A stretch of DNA of 64,000 bases from Gemmatimonadota bacterium (GTDB lineage Bacteria > Gemmatimonadota > Gemmatimonadetes > Palauibacterales > Palauibacteraceae). Location of the stretch: the NCBI GenBank assembly GCA_022826685.1, contig JAJDUL010000015.1, positions 55,667 to 119,666 on the forward strand, given 5' to 3'. Below the pieces are notes generated by a model. It was not told where the DNA came from and made no database searches. It saw only the letters and a program-made list of their open reading frames with translations. A program made the translations under genes and the position numbers. Below, piece after piece: positions 34,844-42,479 of this stretch (its first letter is position 1; every line of letters begins with the position of its first letter).

Positions 34844-35802
34844 GCACGCCCCTCGTGGTCGGGGCGCGCCGGTCACCGCTCTCCCGGGCGCAGGCGGCCT
34901 GGGTGGGAGAACGACTGCGCGAACGCTGGCCGGAGCTGTGCATCGAATACCGATTCATCTCCACCGCCGGGGACCGGGATCCCGGGACGCCGCTGCCGGA
35001 GATCGGGGGGAAGGGGCTGTTCACGGAGGACCTGGAACGCGCACTCCGGGAGCGGGAGATCGACGTCGCGGTGCATTCCCTGAAGGATCTGCCGTCGGAC
35101 CTCCCCGATGGATTGATGCTGGGCGCGGTACCGTCCCGCGAAGATCCGCGCGATGTGCTTGTCGTCCGCGATTCCCCGGGTTCCGCCGCGTCGGATGACG
35201 GCCGGGGCGACATCCTCCGGCGCCTCCCCGCCGGGGCGCGCGTCGGCACGTCGTCGCTACGCCGCGCCGCGCAACTGCGCGCCTCCCGGGCCGACCTCGA
35301 TCCGCGGCCGATCCGCGGGAACGTCGACACGCGGCTCCGCAAGTTGGAAGACGGCCCTTTCGAGGCGGTGGTCCTGGCGGCGGCCGGGCTCCGGCGTCTG
35401 GGCCTGTGGCCGCGCGGCGCACACCTCCTGGATGACGGCTGGCTGCCCGCCCCCGGACAGGGTGCGCTGGGACTCCAGTGTCGAGCCGGCGAGGATGGCA
35501 TGGCTGCCCGTGTTCAGGCCCTCGACGATCCGGCGGCCCGTCAGGAGGTGACGGCCGAACGGGCGCTTCTGGCGGCGCTCGAGGGAGGGTGTCGGGTCCC
35601 CATCGCGGCCCGTGCGTTTCTGCGGGGGGAGAACCTTCTCCTGCGCGCGACGGTCTACGACGTGGACGGCGGCCCGGCGGTCGAAGCCGCCGAGACAGGG
35701 GCTCGCGCGGCGGCCTTCGCCATTGGCCGGCGTCTGGCGGAACGCATGCTGGAGGCCGGAGCGTCCCGCCTCGTGGAGCGGGCGCGGCGGCTCAGCCGGT
35801 GA
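34840..35802 (+). CDS. hemC: Hydroxymethylbilane synthase (porphobilinogen deaminase)
   Basis: Assembles four porphobilinogen units into hydroxymethylbilane for heme, siroheme and corrin synthesis. The 320-residue protein has VVGARRSPLSRAQAAWV, IGGKGLFTEDLERAL, DVAVHSLKDLPSDLPDG, GTSSLRRAAQLRASR and RGNVDTRLRKL; the dipyrromethane cofactor cysteine lies in LEGGCRVPIAA. GTG start overlaps the synthetase stop. No other hem gene lies beside it. The 3' end overlaps the convergent HmuY-like gene by 11 nt. Confidence 0.95.
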   Translation: MSTPLVVGARRSPLSRAQAAWVGERLRERWPELCIEYRFISTAGDRDPGTPLPEIGGKGLFTEDLERALREREIDVAVHSLKDLPSDLPDGLMLGAVPSREDPRDVLVVRDSPGSAASDDGRGDILRRLPAGARVGTSSLRRAAQLRASRADLDPRPIRGNVDTRLRKLEDGPFEAVVLAAAGLRRLGLWPRGAHLLDDGWLPAPGQGALGLQCRAGEDGMAARVQALDDPAARQEVTAERALLAALEGGCRVPIAARAFLRGENLLLRATVYDVDGGPAVEAAETGARAAAFAIGRRLAERMLEAGASRLVERARRLSR

Positions 35803-36427
35803 GGCGGCGCGAACCGTCCGCCTGGTATCCGTACACGAGGGTCATGCACCCCGGCGTCGCCTGCGGACAGTAGTAGCTCAGGATCCTCAGCTTGGCGTAG
35901 CGCCCCTCCGCCGTCCGGATCACGTACGTCTCGTCCTTCGGCTCGAGGAGGTGGGAGAAGAACCCATACCGATACCAGCGCTCGAGCCCGGGCGTTGCCG
36001 GGCCGTCCCCCAGCGCGCGCTCCGTCGTCGCATAACCGGACGCCGGGGCCTCGGTCACGGCCTCCCACGGCGCGCCGATGGCGATGGCCCCGCCGGCCCC
36101 GGGATATCCGGTTCCGCCGTTCACGACGACGTGGTAGCGGTTGAGCGCCAGATCCCAGCCCGCGAGCGGCCCATCGACCGCGCTCCTTTTGTCGAAATCG
36201 AAGTGGACCCATTGCGAGCCGTCCCGCGCATCGATCGTCACGGTATCGACCACGAACCCATCCACCGGAGGCTGCGGGGCGATGGGCGTGGGGATGAACG
36301 TCAGCGGATCGGGTCTCACGAAGGAGCCGGCGACGACGACGGCGATGACGAACAGGAACGCGGCCCCCGCGACGTACAACACGACCGGCCGGCCTCCGCC
36401 CACCCGTTCCCCGCTCCCGTCGCGCAC
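35792..36427 (-). CDS. HmuY-family heme-binding-like protein, membrane anchored
   Basis: A 211-residue protein with an N-terminal helix (VVLYVAGAAFLFVIAVVVAG) and an exported domain. VDTVTIDARDGSQWVHFDFD, DLALNRYHVVVNGGTGYPGA and LRILSYYCPQATPGCMTLVY resemble the HmuY family, whose Porphyromonas member binds heme. The axial ligands cannot be checked by eye. It lies tail to tail with hemC and near heme-rich respiratory genes, which fits a tetrapyrrole-related role. Confidence 0.65.
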   Translation of the reverse strand: MRDGSGERVGGGRPVVLYVAGAAFLFVIAVVVAGSFVRPDPLTFIPTPIAPQPPVDGFVVDTVTIDARDGSQWVHFDFDKRSAVDGPLAGWDLALNRYHVVVNGGTGYPGAGGAIAIGAPWEAVTEAPASGYATTERALGDGPATPGLERWYRYGFFSHLLEPKDETYVIRTAEGRYAKLRILSYYCPQATPGCMTLVYGYQADGSRRLTG

Positions 36428-36464
36428 GCCGTCTACCGAAGCGCCACCCTGCCGAACCTGCGCC

Positions 36465-36692
36465 TCACCGCTCCCGGCGCCACGGAGAGTCGCGCCATGT
36501 TCCGTTCAGGAACCTGGTCAGGTTGGCGAGATAGTAGGCCAGGCCGGCCGCCGCGAGGGCGAAGGCGCCGCCGATGAGCAGCGCCCCGACGCTGCCGGCG
36601 CTCGCGAAGATCCGGAACTCCCACGCGGCGAAGACGGCGCAGAACACGATGGCCGTGGCGATGAGGAAGCGGTGAAAGCCGATGATCGACAT
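36465..36692 (-). CDS. Small two-helix membrane protein
   Basis: A 75-residue protein with helices FLIATAIVFCAVFAAWEFRI and GALLIGGAFALAAAGLAYYL, then a charged tail. It lies 37 nt upstream of the HmuY-like gene on the same strand and may be co-transcribed. The family is not recognised. Confidence 0.55.
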   Translation of the reverse strand: MSIIGFHRFLIATAIVFCAVFAAWEFRIFASAGSVGALLIGGAFALAAAGLAYYLANLTRFLNGTWRDSPWRRER

Positions 36693-36734
36693 GAGACGTT
36701 CCGTTAACGGTGGACGGCGCTGGAACCGTCACAC

Positions 36735-36744
36735 ATCGTACGAT
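36735..36744. promoter_or_regulatory. Palindrome in a divergent intergenic region
   Basis: ATCGTACGAT is a perfect 10-nt palindrome, flanked by CGTCA on the left and GACG on the right, in the 128-nt gap between the divergent minus-strand membrane protein and the ApbC-like gene. It could be an operator for either side. No regulator is known. Confidence 0.3.
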
Positions 36745-36820
36745 GACGGGACGAACCTCGAAACGTCGTCCCGGTGACGCTGTTGACCCTTCACACGCCC
36801 GGTGGGAGCTTCCACCCCCG

Positions 36821-37690
36821 ATGAATTCCGGAATCCGCACCTATCACGAAGTCGACGAACTGCCCTCGGATCTGCCCGATCAGATCGCGGCGCAGGATGA
36901 GCGTGTGTCCGCCCGACTGGCGTCGGTGGCGCGGGTCGTCGCCGTGATGAGCGGCAAGGGCGGGGTGGGGAAGAGCCTCGTCTCCGCTCTTCTCGCGACG
37001 GCGCTGGCCCGTCGGGGGCGTCGCGTGGGTCTGATCGACGCGGATCTGAACGGTCCCAGCGTTCCCCGCCTTCTGGGCATTGAGCCGGGGGCGCTTGTGG
37101 AGGGGTCGGCCGGACTCGAGCCGCCGACCTCGCCGGCCGGCGTGCGCGTCATGTCGATGGGGCTCCTCCTGGAGCCCGAGCGGGCCTTGGCCTGGCGCGA
37201 ACCCGCCGACGCCGGCTTCGTCTGGCGCGGCGCCCAGGAGCGCGCAGCGCTGCGGGAGTTTCTCGCGGATGTCGCCTGGGGGGAACTGGACGTCCTCCTC
37301 GTCGATCTGCCGCCGGGTACCCAGCGTCTCGCCGAGCTGGACGCGCTCTTCCCCCAACTGGCGGGAGTCCTCACGGTCACGATCCCGAGCGCGGCTTCGC
37401 GCGACTCCGTGACGCGCTCGCTCGACATGGCGCGGACACGCGGCCTGCGCCTGCTCGGCGTGATCGAGAACATGTCGGGAGTCCTCTGCGACGCCTGCGG
37501 CAGTCTCGTCCCGCTGCACGCCGGCGACGCGGGCGAAGATCTTGCGGAAGGCTTCGACGTCCCGCTTCTCGCACGCCTCCCCTTCGACCCCGAGTTGGGG
37601 GCCGCCGCCGACGGAGGCCGTCTCGAGCCGTGGGTGGCCGGGACGGGGCCCGCGGCCGAGGCGCTCGGGCGCCTGGCGGAGCAGCTGTGA
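36821..37690 (+). CDS. ApbC/Mrp/Nbp35-type iron-sulfur carrier ATPase
   Basis: A 289-residue P-loop ATPase of the Mrp/ApbC family that carries Fe-S clusters to target proteins. VVAVMSGKGGVGKSLVSALL is the deviant Walker A, LIDADLNGPSVPRLLG and LLVDLPPGTQ are family blocks, and VLCDACG holds the CxxC pair that bridges a cluster. The N-terminal MIP18-like domain of some members is absent. The start is the ATG at 36821. It heads the run towards the bd-like oxidase, so it may mature that module. Confidence 0.88.
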   Translation: MNSGIRTYHEVDELPSDLPDQIAAQDERVSARLASVARVVAVMSGKGGVGKSLVSALLATALARRGRRVGLIDADLNGPSVPRLLGIEPGALVEGSAGLEPPTSPAGVRVMSMGLLLEPERALAWREPADAGFVWRGAQERAALREFLADVAWGELDVLLVDLPPGTQRLAELDALFPQLAGVLTVTIPSAASRDSVTRSLDMARTRGLRLLGVIENMSGVLCDACGSLVPLHAGDAGEDLAEGFDVPLLARLPFDPELGAAADGGRLEPWVAGTGPAAEALGRLAEQL

Positions 37691-38130
37691 AGTTCCTGTG
37701 CGTCGAATGCGACCGGCAGATGGCGTTCGACGAACGTGCCGTGCCGGGCGACGGCACGATGGCCGCCGTCTTCAAGTGTCCGGAATGCGGGCATAAGACG
37801 GCGATGCTGGCCAACCCCATGGAAACGCAGCTCGTCAGTTCCCTCGGCGTGAAGGTGGGCGGCCGCACGGTGCCCGATGCGAATTTCGAGGGCATTCGCA
37901 GCGGGGTGGCCACAGGCCGTGACGAAGCCTTCGAGTCGCCCCCCGCGGCGAGCCCGGGGGCTGTCCGATGGAGTGTGGAGGCGGTGGAGCGGCTCGGTCT
38001 CGTCCCCTCGTTCGTCCGGGGCATGGTGAAGAAGATCTACAGCGACTACGCAAAGGAGCGCGGGATCGAGGAGATGACCCCCGCCGTCATGGACCGCGCA
38101 CGCACGGATCTCGGACTGGAGGGGATGTGA
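37687..38130 (+). CDS. Zinc-ribbon protein with C-terminal PCP_red-like domain
   Basis: A 147-residue protein. The N-terminus has two Cys pairs (FLCVECDRQM and FKCPECGHKT), making a zinc- or iron-binding ribbon. The C-terminal 60 residues, VRWSVEAVERLGLVPSFVRG onward to MTPAVMDRARTDLGL, resemble the PCP_red domain found at the C-terminus of ChlB/BchB. Function of stand-alone versions is unclear. GTG start overlaps the ApbC-like gene, and the stop overlaps the ferredoxin start (TGATG). Confidence 0.75.
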   Translation: MKFLCVECDRQMAFDERAVPGDGTMAAVFKCPECGHKTAMLANPMETQLVSSLGVKVGGRTVPDANFEGIRSGVATGRDEAFESPPAASPGAVRWSVEAVERLGLVPSFVRGMVKKIYSDYAKERGIEEMTPAVMDRARTDLGLEGM

Positions 38131-38381
38131 TGGAAGGCGCCCCGGACCCGCTGATCGAACGGGAAGTTCACGGCGTCCGGGCCGTGGTGGACCGCGACCT
38201 GTGCGTCGGGTTCGGCGACTGCCTCGAGGAAGCGCCGGAGGCGTTCGATCTCGACGAGGACGGCGTGGCCGTGTTCACGACCCCGGAACATGCGTCGCGA
38301 AAGCGTTTCCTGGAGGCGTGCGCGTCCTGCCCGGTCGATGCGATCACCGTCTGGGAGGACGGGATCGAGATCATCCCTTGA
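38130..38381 (+). CDS. Small ferredoxin
   Basis: An 83-residue single-cluster ferredoxin. CVGFGDC supplies two cysteines and ACASCPVDAI the others, so a [3Fe-4S] or [4Fe-4S] cluster is likely, as in P450- or Streptomyces-type ferredoxins; five cysteines fall in those two motifs. Between them is an acidic loop (AFDLDEDGVAVF). Overlapped on both sides, it is part of one co-translated run and may supply electrons to the radical SAM enzyme downstream. Confidence 0.88.
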   Translation: MEGAPDPLIEREVHGVRAVVDRDLCVGFGDCLEEAPEAFDLDEDGVAVFTTPEHASRKRFLEACASCPVDAITVWEDGIEIIP

Positions 38382-39328
38382 CCCGCCCCGCCGTTCCGCC
38401 GCTCGTCGCGGCGCGAGGCCTCAGCTACACCTACCCCGATGGGAGTGCCGCCCTGCACGAACTTTCGCTCGAGGTGCGGGACGGAGAACGATTCGGACTC
38501 CTCGGCCCGAACGGGTGCGGCAAATCCACCTTTCTCCGACTCCTCGCGGGCGACCCGATCCCGCGCCTCCGCCGAGATGCCTCGGTGGACGGCGCCCGCC
38601 AGCGGTGGCTCGCCCCGGATCAGCCGGCCCTGCGGTCCTGGCTCAGCGGGCGCGAGAACACGGCCACCCTGCTCGAACTTCACGGGGCGCGGCCTCGGGA
38701 GGCCCGGGCCGCGGCCGACGCCTGGATCGAGCGCTTCGGCCTGTCGGGCGACGCGAACCGTCCGTCCGGCACCTATTCGAGCGGGATGCGCCGACGCCTC
38801 GCCCTCGCGGCCGCCTTCGGCGCGCGACCCCGGTTGCTCCTTCTGGACGAACCGCTGGCCGGCCTCGACCCCGGAGGCCGCGCGGCGTTCGCCGCGGCGC
38901 TCGCCGACCACCGGGCCGCGGGAGGCACCGCGGTGCTCTCCGTCCATGACCCCGGGTTCGCCCAGGCGCACTGCGACCGGGTGGCCTTCATCGTCGACGG
39001 GCGTTGCGAGGTGGCGGACACTCCGGCCCGGTTGCTCGAACGGATCGGGGTCCGCCCGCGGGTCGAGATCCGCTTCCCGGCGGGAGGGCATCCCGACCGC
39101 GATGCCCTGGATCCCGCTCCGGCGGGCGTACGCCCGGCTTCGTGGGGCGAAGGCAGCCTCCTCCTGGAGGTCGAGGATCCGAGCCGCGCCCTCCCGGAGA
39201 CGCTCGCGTGGGTGCTGCGCGCCGGAGCCGCCGTTGCCTCCGTGGACGTGCGGGAGCCCGGCCTCGCGGACGCCTTCGCGATCCTGACGGGACGGGACCT
39301 CGAAAAGACGACGGAGGACCCCACGTGA
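38378..39328 (+). CDS. ABC transporter ATP-binding protein
   Basis: A 316-residue exporter-type ATPase from a TTG start (TTGA overlap). Walker A LGPNGCGKSTFLRLLAG, signature YSSGMRRRLALAAAFG and Walker B LLLLDEPLAGLDP are present, with switch SVHDPGF. The C-terminal 100 residues resemble the accessory domain of ABC-2 exporters. The short, CcmA-like core and heme-related neighbours suggest a CcmAB-type or multidrug-type exporter; the cargo is unknown. Confidence 0.87.
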   Translation: MTRPAVPPLVAARGLSYTYPDGSAALHELSLEVRDGERFGLLGPNGCGKSTFLRLLAGDPIPRLRRDASVDGARQRWLAPDQPALRSWLSGRENTATLLELHGARPREARAAADAWIERFGLSGDANRPSGTYSSGMRRRLALAAAFGARPRLLLLDEPLAGLDPGGRAAFAAALADHRAAGGTAVLSVHDPGFAQAHCDRVAFIVDGRCEVADTPARLLERIGVRPRVEIRFPAGGHPDRDALDPAPAGVRPASWGEGSLLLEVEDPSRALPETLAWVLRAGAAVASVDVREPGLADAFAILTGRDLEKTTEDPT

Positions 39329-40029
39329 CGATCTGGCGTCTGGCGTGGCGTTCGGCTCTCGCGCGGCGCCGGCTCTTCGCCTGGAACGTGGCCGTGCCGC
39401 TCCTCCTTCTCACGCCGGTCGCGTTGAGCGAAGCGGCGGCGCCGCACCGGGTCGCCGTGTTCGGCGTGTTCATCGTCTTCTTCGGCGCGTTCGGCTCGGC
39501 GATCCCGGCTGTGCGGGATGCACGGGACGGCTGGCTCGATGAGATCCTGCGCGCGGGGTATCCGGCTCTCCGCTGGCTGCTGGAGAGGACTCTGGCCGGG
39601 ACCGCGATCGACACGGTGCAACTCGTTCCGACCCTGTTCGTCCTCCTGTGGTCGGCCGGCGGCCTGCGGGCGGCCCCCGTCGTTCTCCTCGCGACCGTCG
39701 CGACGCTCTGGTTCGCCAATCTCCTCGGCCCCCTCGTGGCCGCCGCCGTTCGATCCCTCGCCGAGGCGGCGCTCGCTTCCGCGGCGCTGTCCCTCCTTCT
39801 GCTGCACTTCGCCGGCTTCTTCCGGACGCCCGGGCCCGGCTGGACATCGTTCGTCGCCGACTGGAATCCGTACACCCCGCTTCGGGCCGCCCTGGGGGCC
39901 GCCGTCGGGTCGATGCCCATCGACGAATCGGCCTGGCTCCGCGGCCTTCTCGTCGCGGCCGGCTTCACCTTCGGCGCCGCGATTTTCGCCTCGGATTGGA
40001 GCCGCCGCCTCCGCTGGCCCAACACCTAG
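39325..40029 (+). CDS. ABC-2/CcmB-like membrane permease
   Basis: A 234-residue protein with about six helices (for example WNVAVPLLLLTPVALSEAA, VAVFGVFIVFFGAFGSAIPA and PVVLLATVATLWFANLL). Size and layout fit CcmB or another small ABC-2 permease. GTG start overlaps the ATPase stop by 4 nt, forming an exporter pair. No ccmC/E/F was seen here, so a cytochrome c maturation role is only a possibility. Confidence 0.75.
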   Translation: MTIWRLAWRSALARRRLFAWNVAVPLLLLTPVALSEAAAPHRVAVFGVFIVFFGAFGSAIPAVRDARDGWLDEILRAGYPALRWLLERTLAGTAIDTVQLVPTLFVLLWSAGGLRAAPVVLLATVATLWFANLLGPLVAAAVRSLAEAALASAALSLLLLHFAGFFRTPGPGWTSFVADWNPYTPLRAALGAAVGSMPIDESAWLRGLLVAAGFTFGAAIFASDWSRRLRWPNT

Positions 40030-40244
40030 TGTCCGCGTTTGACTTTCCACTTGGTCAACCGCAACTTCTTGGCCCATAAGCGGGGGGTCCGGACCTCCGG
40101 GGGTCCCCAAAGCCTTGAACCAGCATCGCAGAATTCCTTGTCCGTGGCCGATCTTCGCGGACTGCGTATATCCGGGCTTCGCACCCGGGCGAGGCTGGCG
40201 CGAGAAGCGTGAACCGGCCGCAGTACGCCGTCCATCGGAGCGCC
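40030..40244. other. Intergenic region with nested inverted repeats
   Basis: This 215-nt gap holds the perfect palindrome GGTCCGGACC (40086-40095) and a GGACC/GGTCC pair (40091-40106) within a G-rich block, plus TTGAC/GTCAA near 40040-40057. No gene or T-tract is visible. It may carry the promoter or operator for the USP/PCP_red gene, or be a decayed element end; I could not decide. Confidence 0.35.
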
Positions 40245-42479
40245 ATGTATCGAGAGGTATTTGTCCCGGTCGATAACTCGCGCGAGTCGGACTGGGCCGT
40301 AGACCGCGCCATCGAACTCTGCGCTCGCTTCGGGGGCCGCATCACCGGCTCTCACGTCTACGCCGCGCGCCTCCACGACATCCGGTTCCGCCAGCTCGAA
40401 ATCGGCCTGCCGGCCCAGTTCCAGGAACCGGCGGAGATCCGCAGGCAGCGCAAGATCCACGACAAGCTGATCGAGAAGGGGCTTCAGCTCATCTCCGACA
40501 GCTTTCTCGACCAGCTCCACCGCCGCTGTACCGAAGCCGGCGTGACCATCACGCGGCAGCTCCTCGAGGGCATCAATTACGAGGAGATCATCAACGAGGC
40601 GAACCGCGGCAGCGGGCGTCTCCCGAGCCTCATAGGCTTCGATCCCAACATCGCCCACAACTACGACGGCAGCGAGAAGCAGCGCACGGACGTCAAGCTG
40701 GGCGAGAACGGCCGCCTGCTGGCAGAGGACGAAGAGCAGGAGGACAAGCTCGCGGGCACCTCCGGCCGCGAGTACGACCTCGTCGCCATCGGCGCTCACG
40801 GCCTGGGGCGGCAGGAGCGGAGCCGGCTCGGCGGCGTCGTCGCGCGCGCTCTCCGCGGGATCGAGAAGGACGCGCTCATCATCCGCGACGATCGGCCGCT
40901 CGAAGGCGGCAAGTGGCTCGTCGGCGTGGACGGGTCGGCCTACGCGTACAAGGGGCTGCGGCTCGCGCTCGAGATGGCCCGCGAGTACGGCGCCAAGGTC
41001 TACATCGCGAGCGCCTTCGACGTGCAGTACCACCACGTCGTCTTCCACAACATCAAGGACGTGCTCTCGGTCCAGGCCTCGAAGGTGTTCAAGTTCGAGG
41101 AACAGGAAGAACTCCACAACAACATCATCGACAAGGGCCTGCTCCGCCTCTGCAAGGCGAACATCAAGCGGGCCGAGGTGATGGCGAGCGAGTACCCCGA
41201 AGTCGAGATCGAGACCCAGATCCTCATCGGGAAGCCGTTCGACGCGCTCCTCAAGTGGGCCGAGGAGATCGATCCTTCCCTCATCGTCGTGGCCCGCCAC
41301 GGCTCGCACCGGATCGAGGGCACCGACCTCGGGTCGCAGGCCGACAACCTCGTCCACCTCTCCGACGCGAACGTGCTCCTCATCGGGACCGAACAGGTCC
41401 GCCCGGAGGAGATCCCCTGGATCGAAGAGGACGGGGAGGCCGGGCTCGAGTGGGCGCCCGAAGCGGAGGTGAGGATCCTGCGCGTGCCGCCGTTCGCCCT
41501 CGGGATCGCGCGCAAGGCCGTCGAGGAGTTCGTCCTCGAACACTACGGGCCGGGGAGCCGTTACGCGGCCGCGTTCGTCCCGAATCCGAAGGACGAGAAG
41601 CAGTACCAGGCGTCCGAGACCGCGACGAACGGCACGGCGGAAGTGGCACGCGAGGCTCTCGAGACCGGTGCCGCGCCTTCGATCGCCGAGGTCGGGCAGA
41701 CCGCCAACGGACGTGCGAACGGCGAGAAGGCGGAACTCTGGAACCGCGACCAGTTGCCCGTCGTGACGAACGAACGCCTCGACGAGGCGATCAAGAAGCT
41801 CCTCCCGACCCACATGCAGCTCGTGATGGGGATCGGCGATGCGGAGGAACTCGCCCTCGCGGAGGTGAAGGCGGATGAGGCGATGAAGCGCACCGTCGTG
41901 GAGACGAGCGACGCCGACGCCTTCGAGGCCCCCCTCCCCGTGATGGCGAAGTGTCCGGTCACGGACAACCAGATCCCGCGCGACCGCACGGCCGCCGACC
42001 CGATCGTCTGGACGCACGAGGCATTCGAACGCCTGGGGCGCGTGCCGCTGATCGCGCGTCCCCTCGCCCGGAACACGGTGGAGCGCTTCGCCCGCGACCA
42101 GGACATGTGGCGCGTGACGACGGTCGTGATGGACGAGAACAAGGACGCGATGATCGCGGCCGACGAGTTCGACCTCGACACGATGCTCGTGATGTTCAAC
42201 GAGCTGAAGGCGAAGCAGGCGCGGGCCGAGGCCGCCGGCGTCGACGGGATGAGCGAGGAGATGAAGCGCTTCATCGAGGAGGCGAAGGCCTCCGGGGTGA
42301 CGCGCTGTCCGATCCGTGACATCGAGCAGCAGGCGGAGGACTGTCCCGTCGATTTCAAGATGGTCTCGCCCGACGATGCCCGCGCCGCGGTCGAGAAGTT
42401 CGCGCGCACGGAACTCGGAGAGGAGTCGGGAGCGGAGCAGAGCGGTCCCGCTTCGGAGCAGGGGTCGCACTCGAAGTGA
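40245..42479 (+). CDS. Double universal-stress-protein domain with C-terminal PCP_red-like module
   Basis: A 744-residue cytoplasmic protein; ATG 40245 follows GGAG. Two USP-like domains are visible: one begins YREVFVPVDNSRESDWAVDR and ends DLVAIGAHGLGRQERSRLGG, the second begins KWLVGVDGSAYAYKGLRLAL and ends DPSLIVVARHGSHRIEG. A unique middle region follows. The last 200 residues have MAKCPVTDNQIP, VWTHEAFERLGRVPLIARPL with RNTVERFARDQDMWRVT, and CPIRDIEQQAEDCPVDF, reading as a PCP_red-like domain with cysteine motifs. It overlaps the radical SAM gene by 4 nt. Confidence 0.75.
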   Translation: MYREVFVPVDNSRESDWAVDRAIELCARFGGRITGSHVYAARLHDIRFRQLEIGLPAQFQEPAEIRRQRKIHDKLIEKGLQLISDSFLDQLHRRCTEAGVTITRQLLEGINYEEIINEANRGSGRLPSLIGFDPNIAHNYDGSEKQRTDVKLGENGRLLAEDEEQEDKLAGTSGREYDLVAIGAHGLGRQERSRLGGVVARALRGIEKDALIIRDDRPLEGGKWLVGVDGSAYAYKGLRLALEMAREYGAKVYIASAFDVQYHHVVFHNIKDVLSVQASKVFKFEEQEELHNNIIDKGLLRLCKANIKRAEVMASEYPEVEIETQILIGKPFDALLKWAEEIDPSLIVVARHGSHRIEGTDLGSQADNLVHLSDANVLLIGTEQVRPEEIPWIEEDGEAGLEWAPEAEVRILRVPPFALGIARKAVEEFVLEHYGPGSRYAAAFVPNPKDEKQYQASETATNGTAEVAREALETGAAPSIAEVGQTANGRANGEKAELWNRDQLPVVTNERLDEAIKKLLPTHMQLVMGIGDAEELALAEVKADEAMKRTVVETSDADAFEAPLPVMAKCPVTDNQIPRDRTAADPIVWTHEAFERLGRVPLIARPLARNTVERFARDQDMWRVTTVVMDENKDAMIAADEFDLDTMLVMFNELKAKQARAEAAGVDGMSEEMKRFIEEAKASGVTRCPIRDIEQQAEDCPVDFKMVSPDDARAAVEKFARTELGEESGAEQSGPASEQGSHSK

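Noticed and set aside
38378..40029. Complete cytochrome c maturation (ccm) operon
   Set aside because: Only an ATPase and one small permease are present; ccmC, ccmE, ccmF and ccmH were not found.
40026..42470. Long antisense frame (814 codons) opposite the USP/PCP_red gene
   Set aside because: Leu/Arg/Asp/His-rich mirror translation without domains; the plus-strand gene has clear USP motifs.
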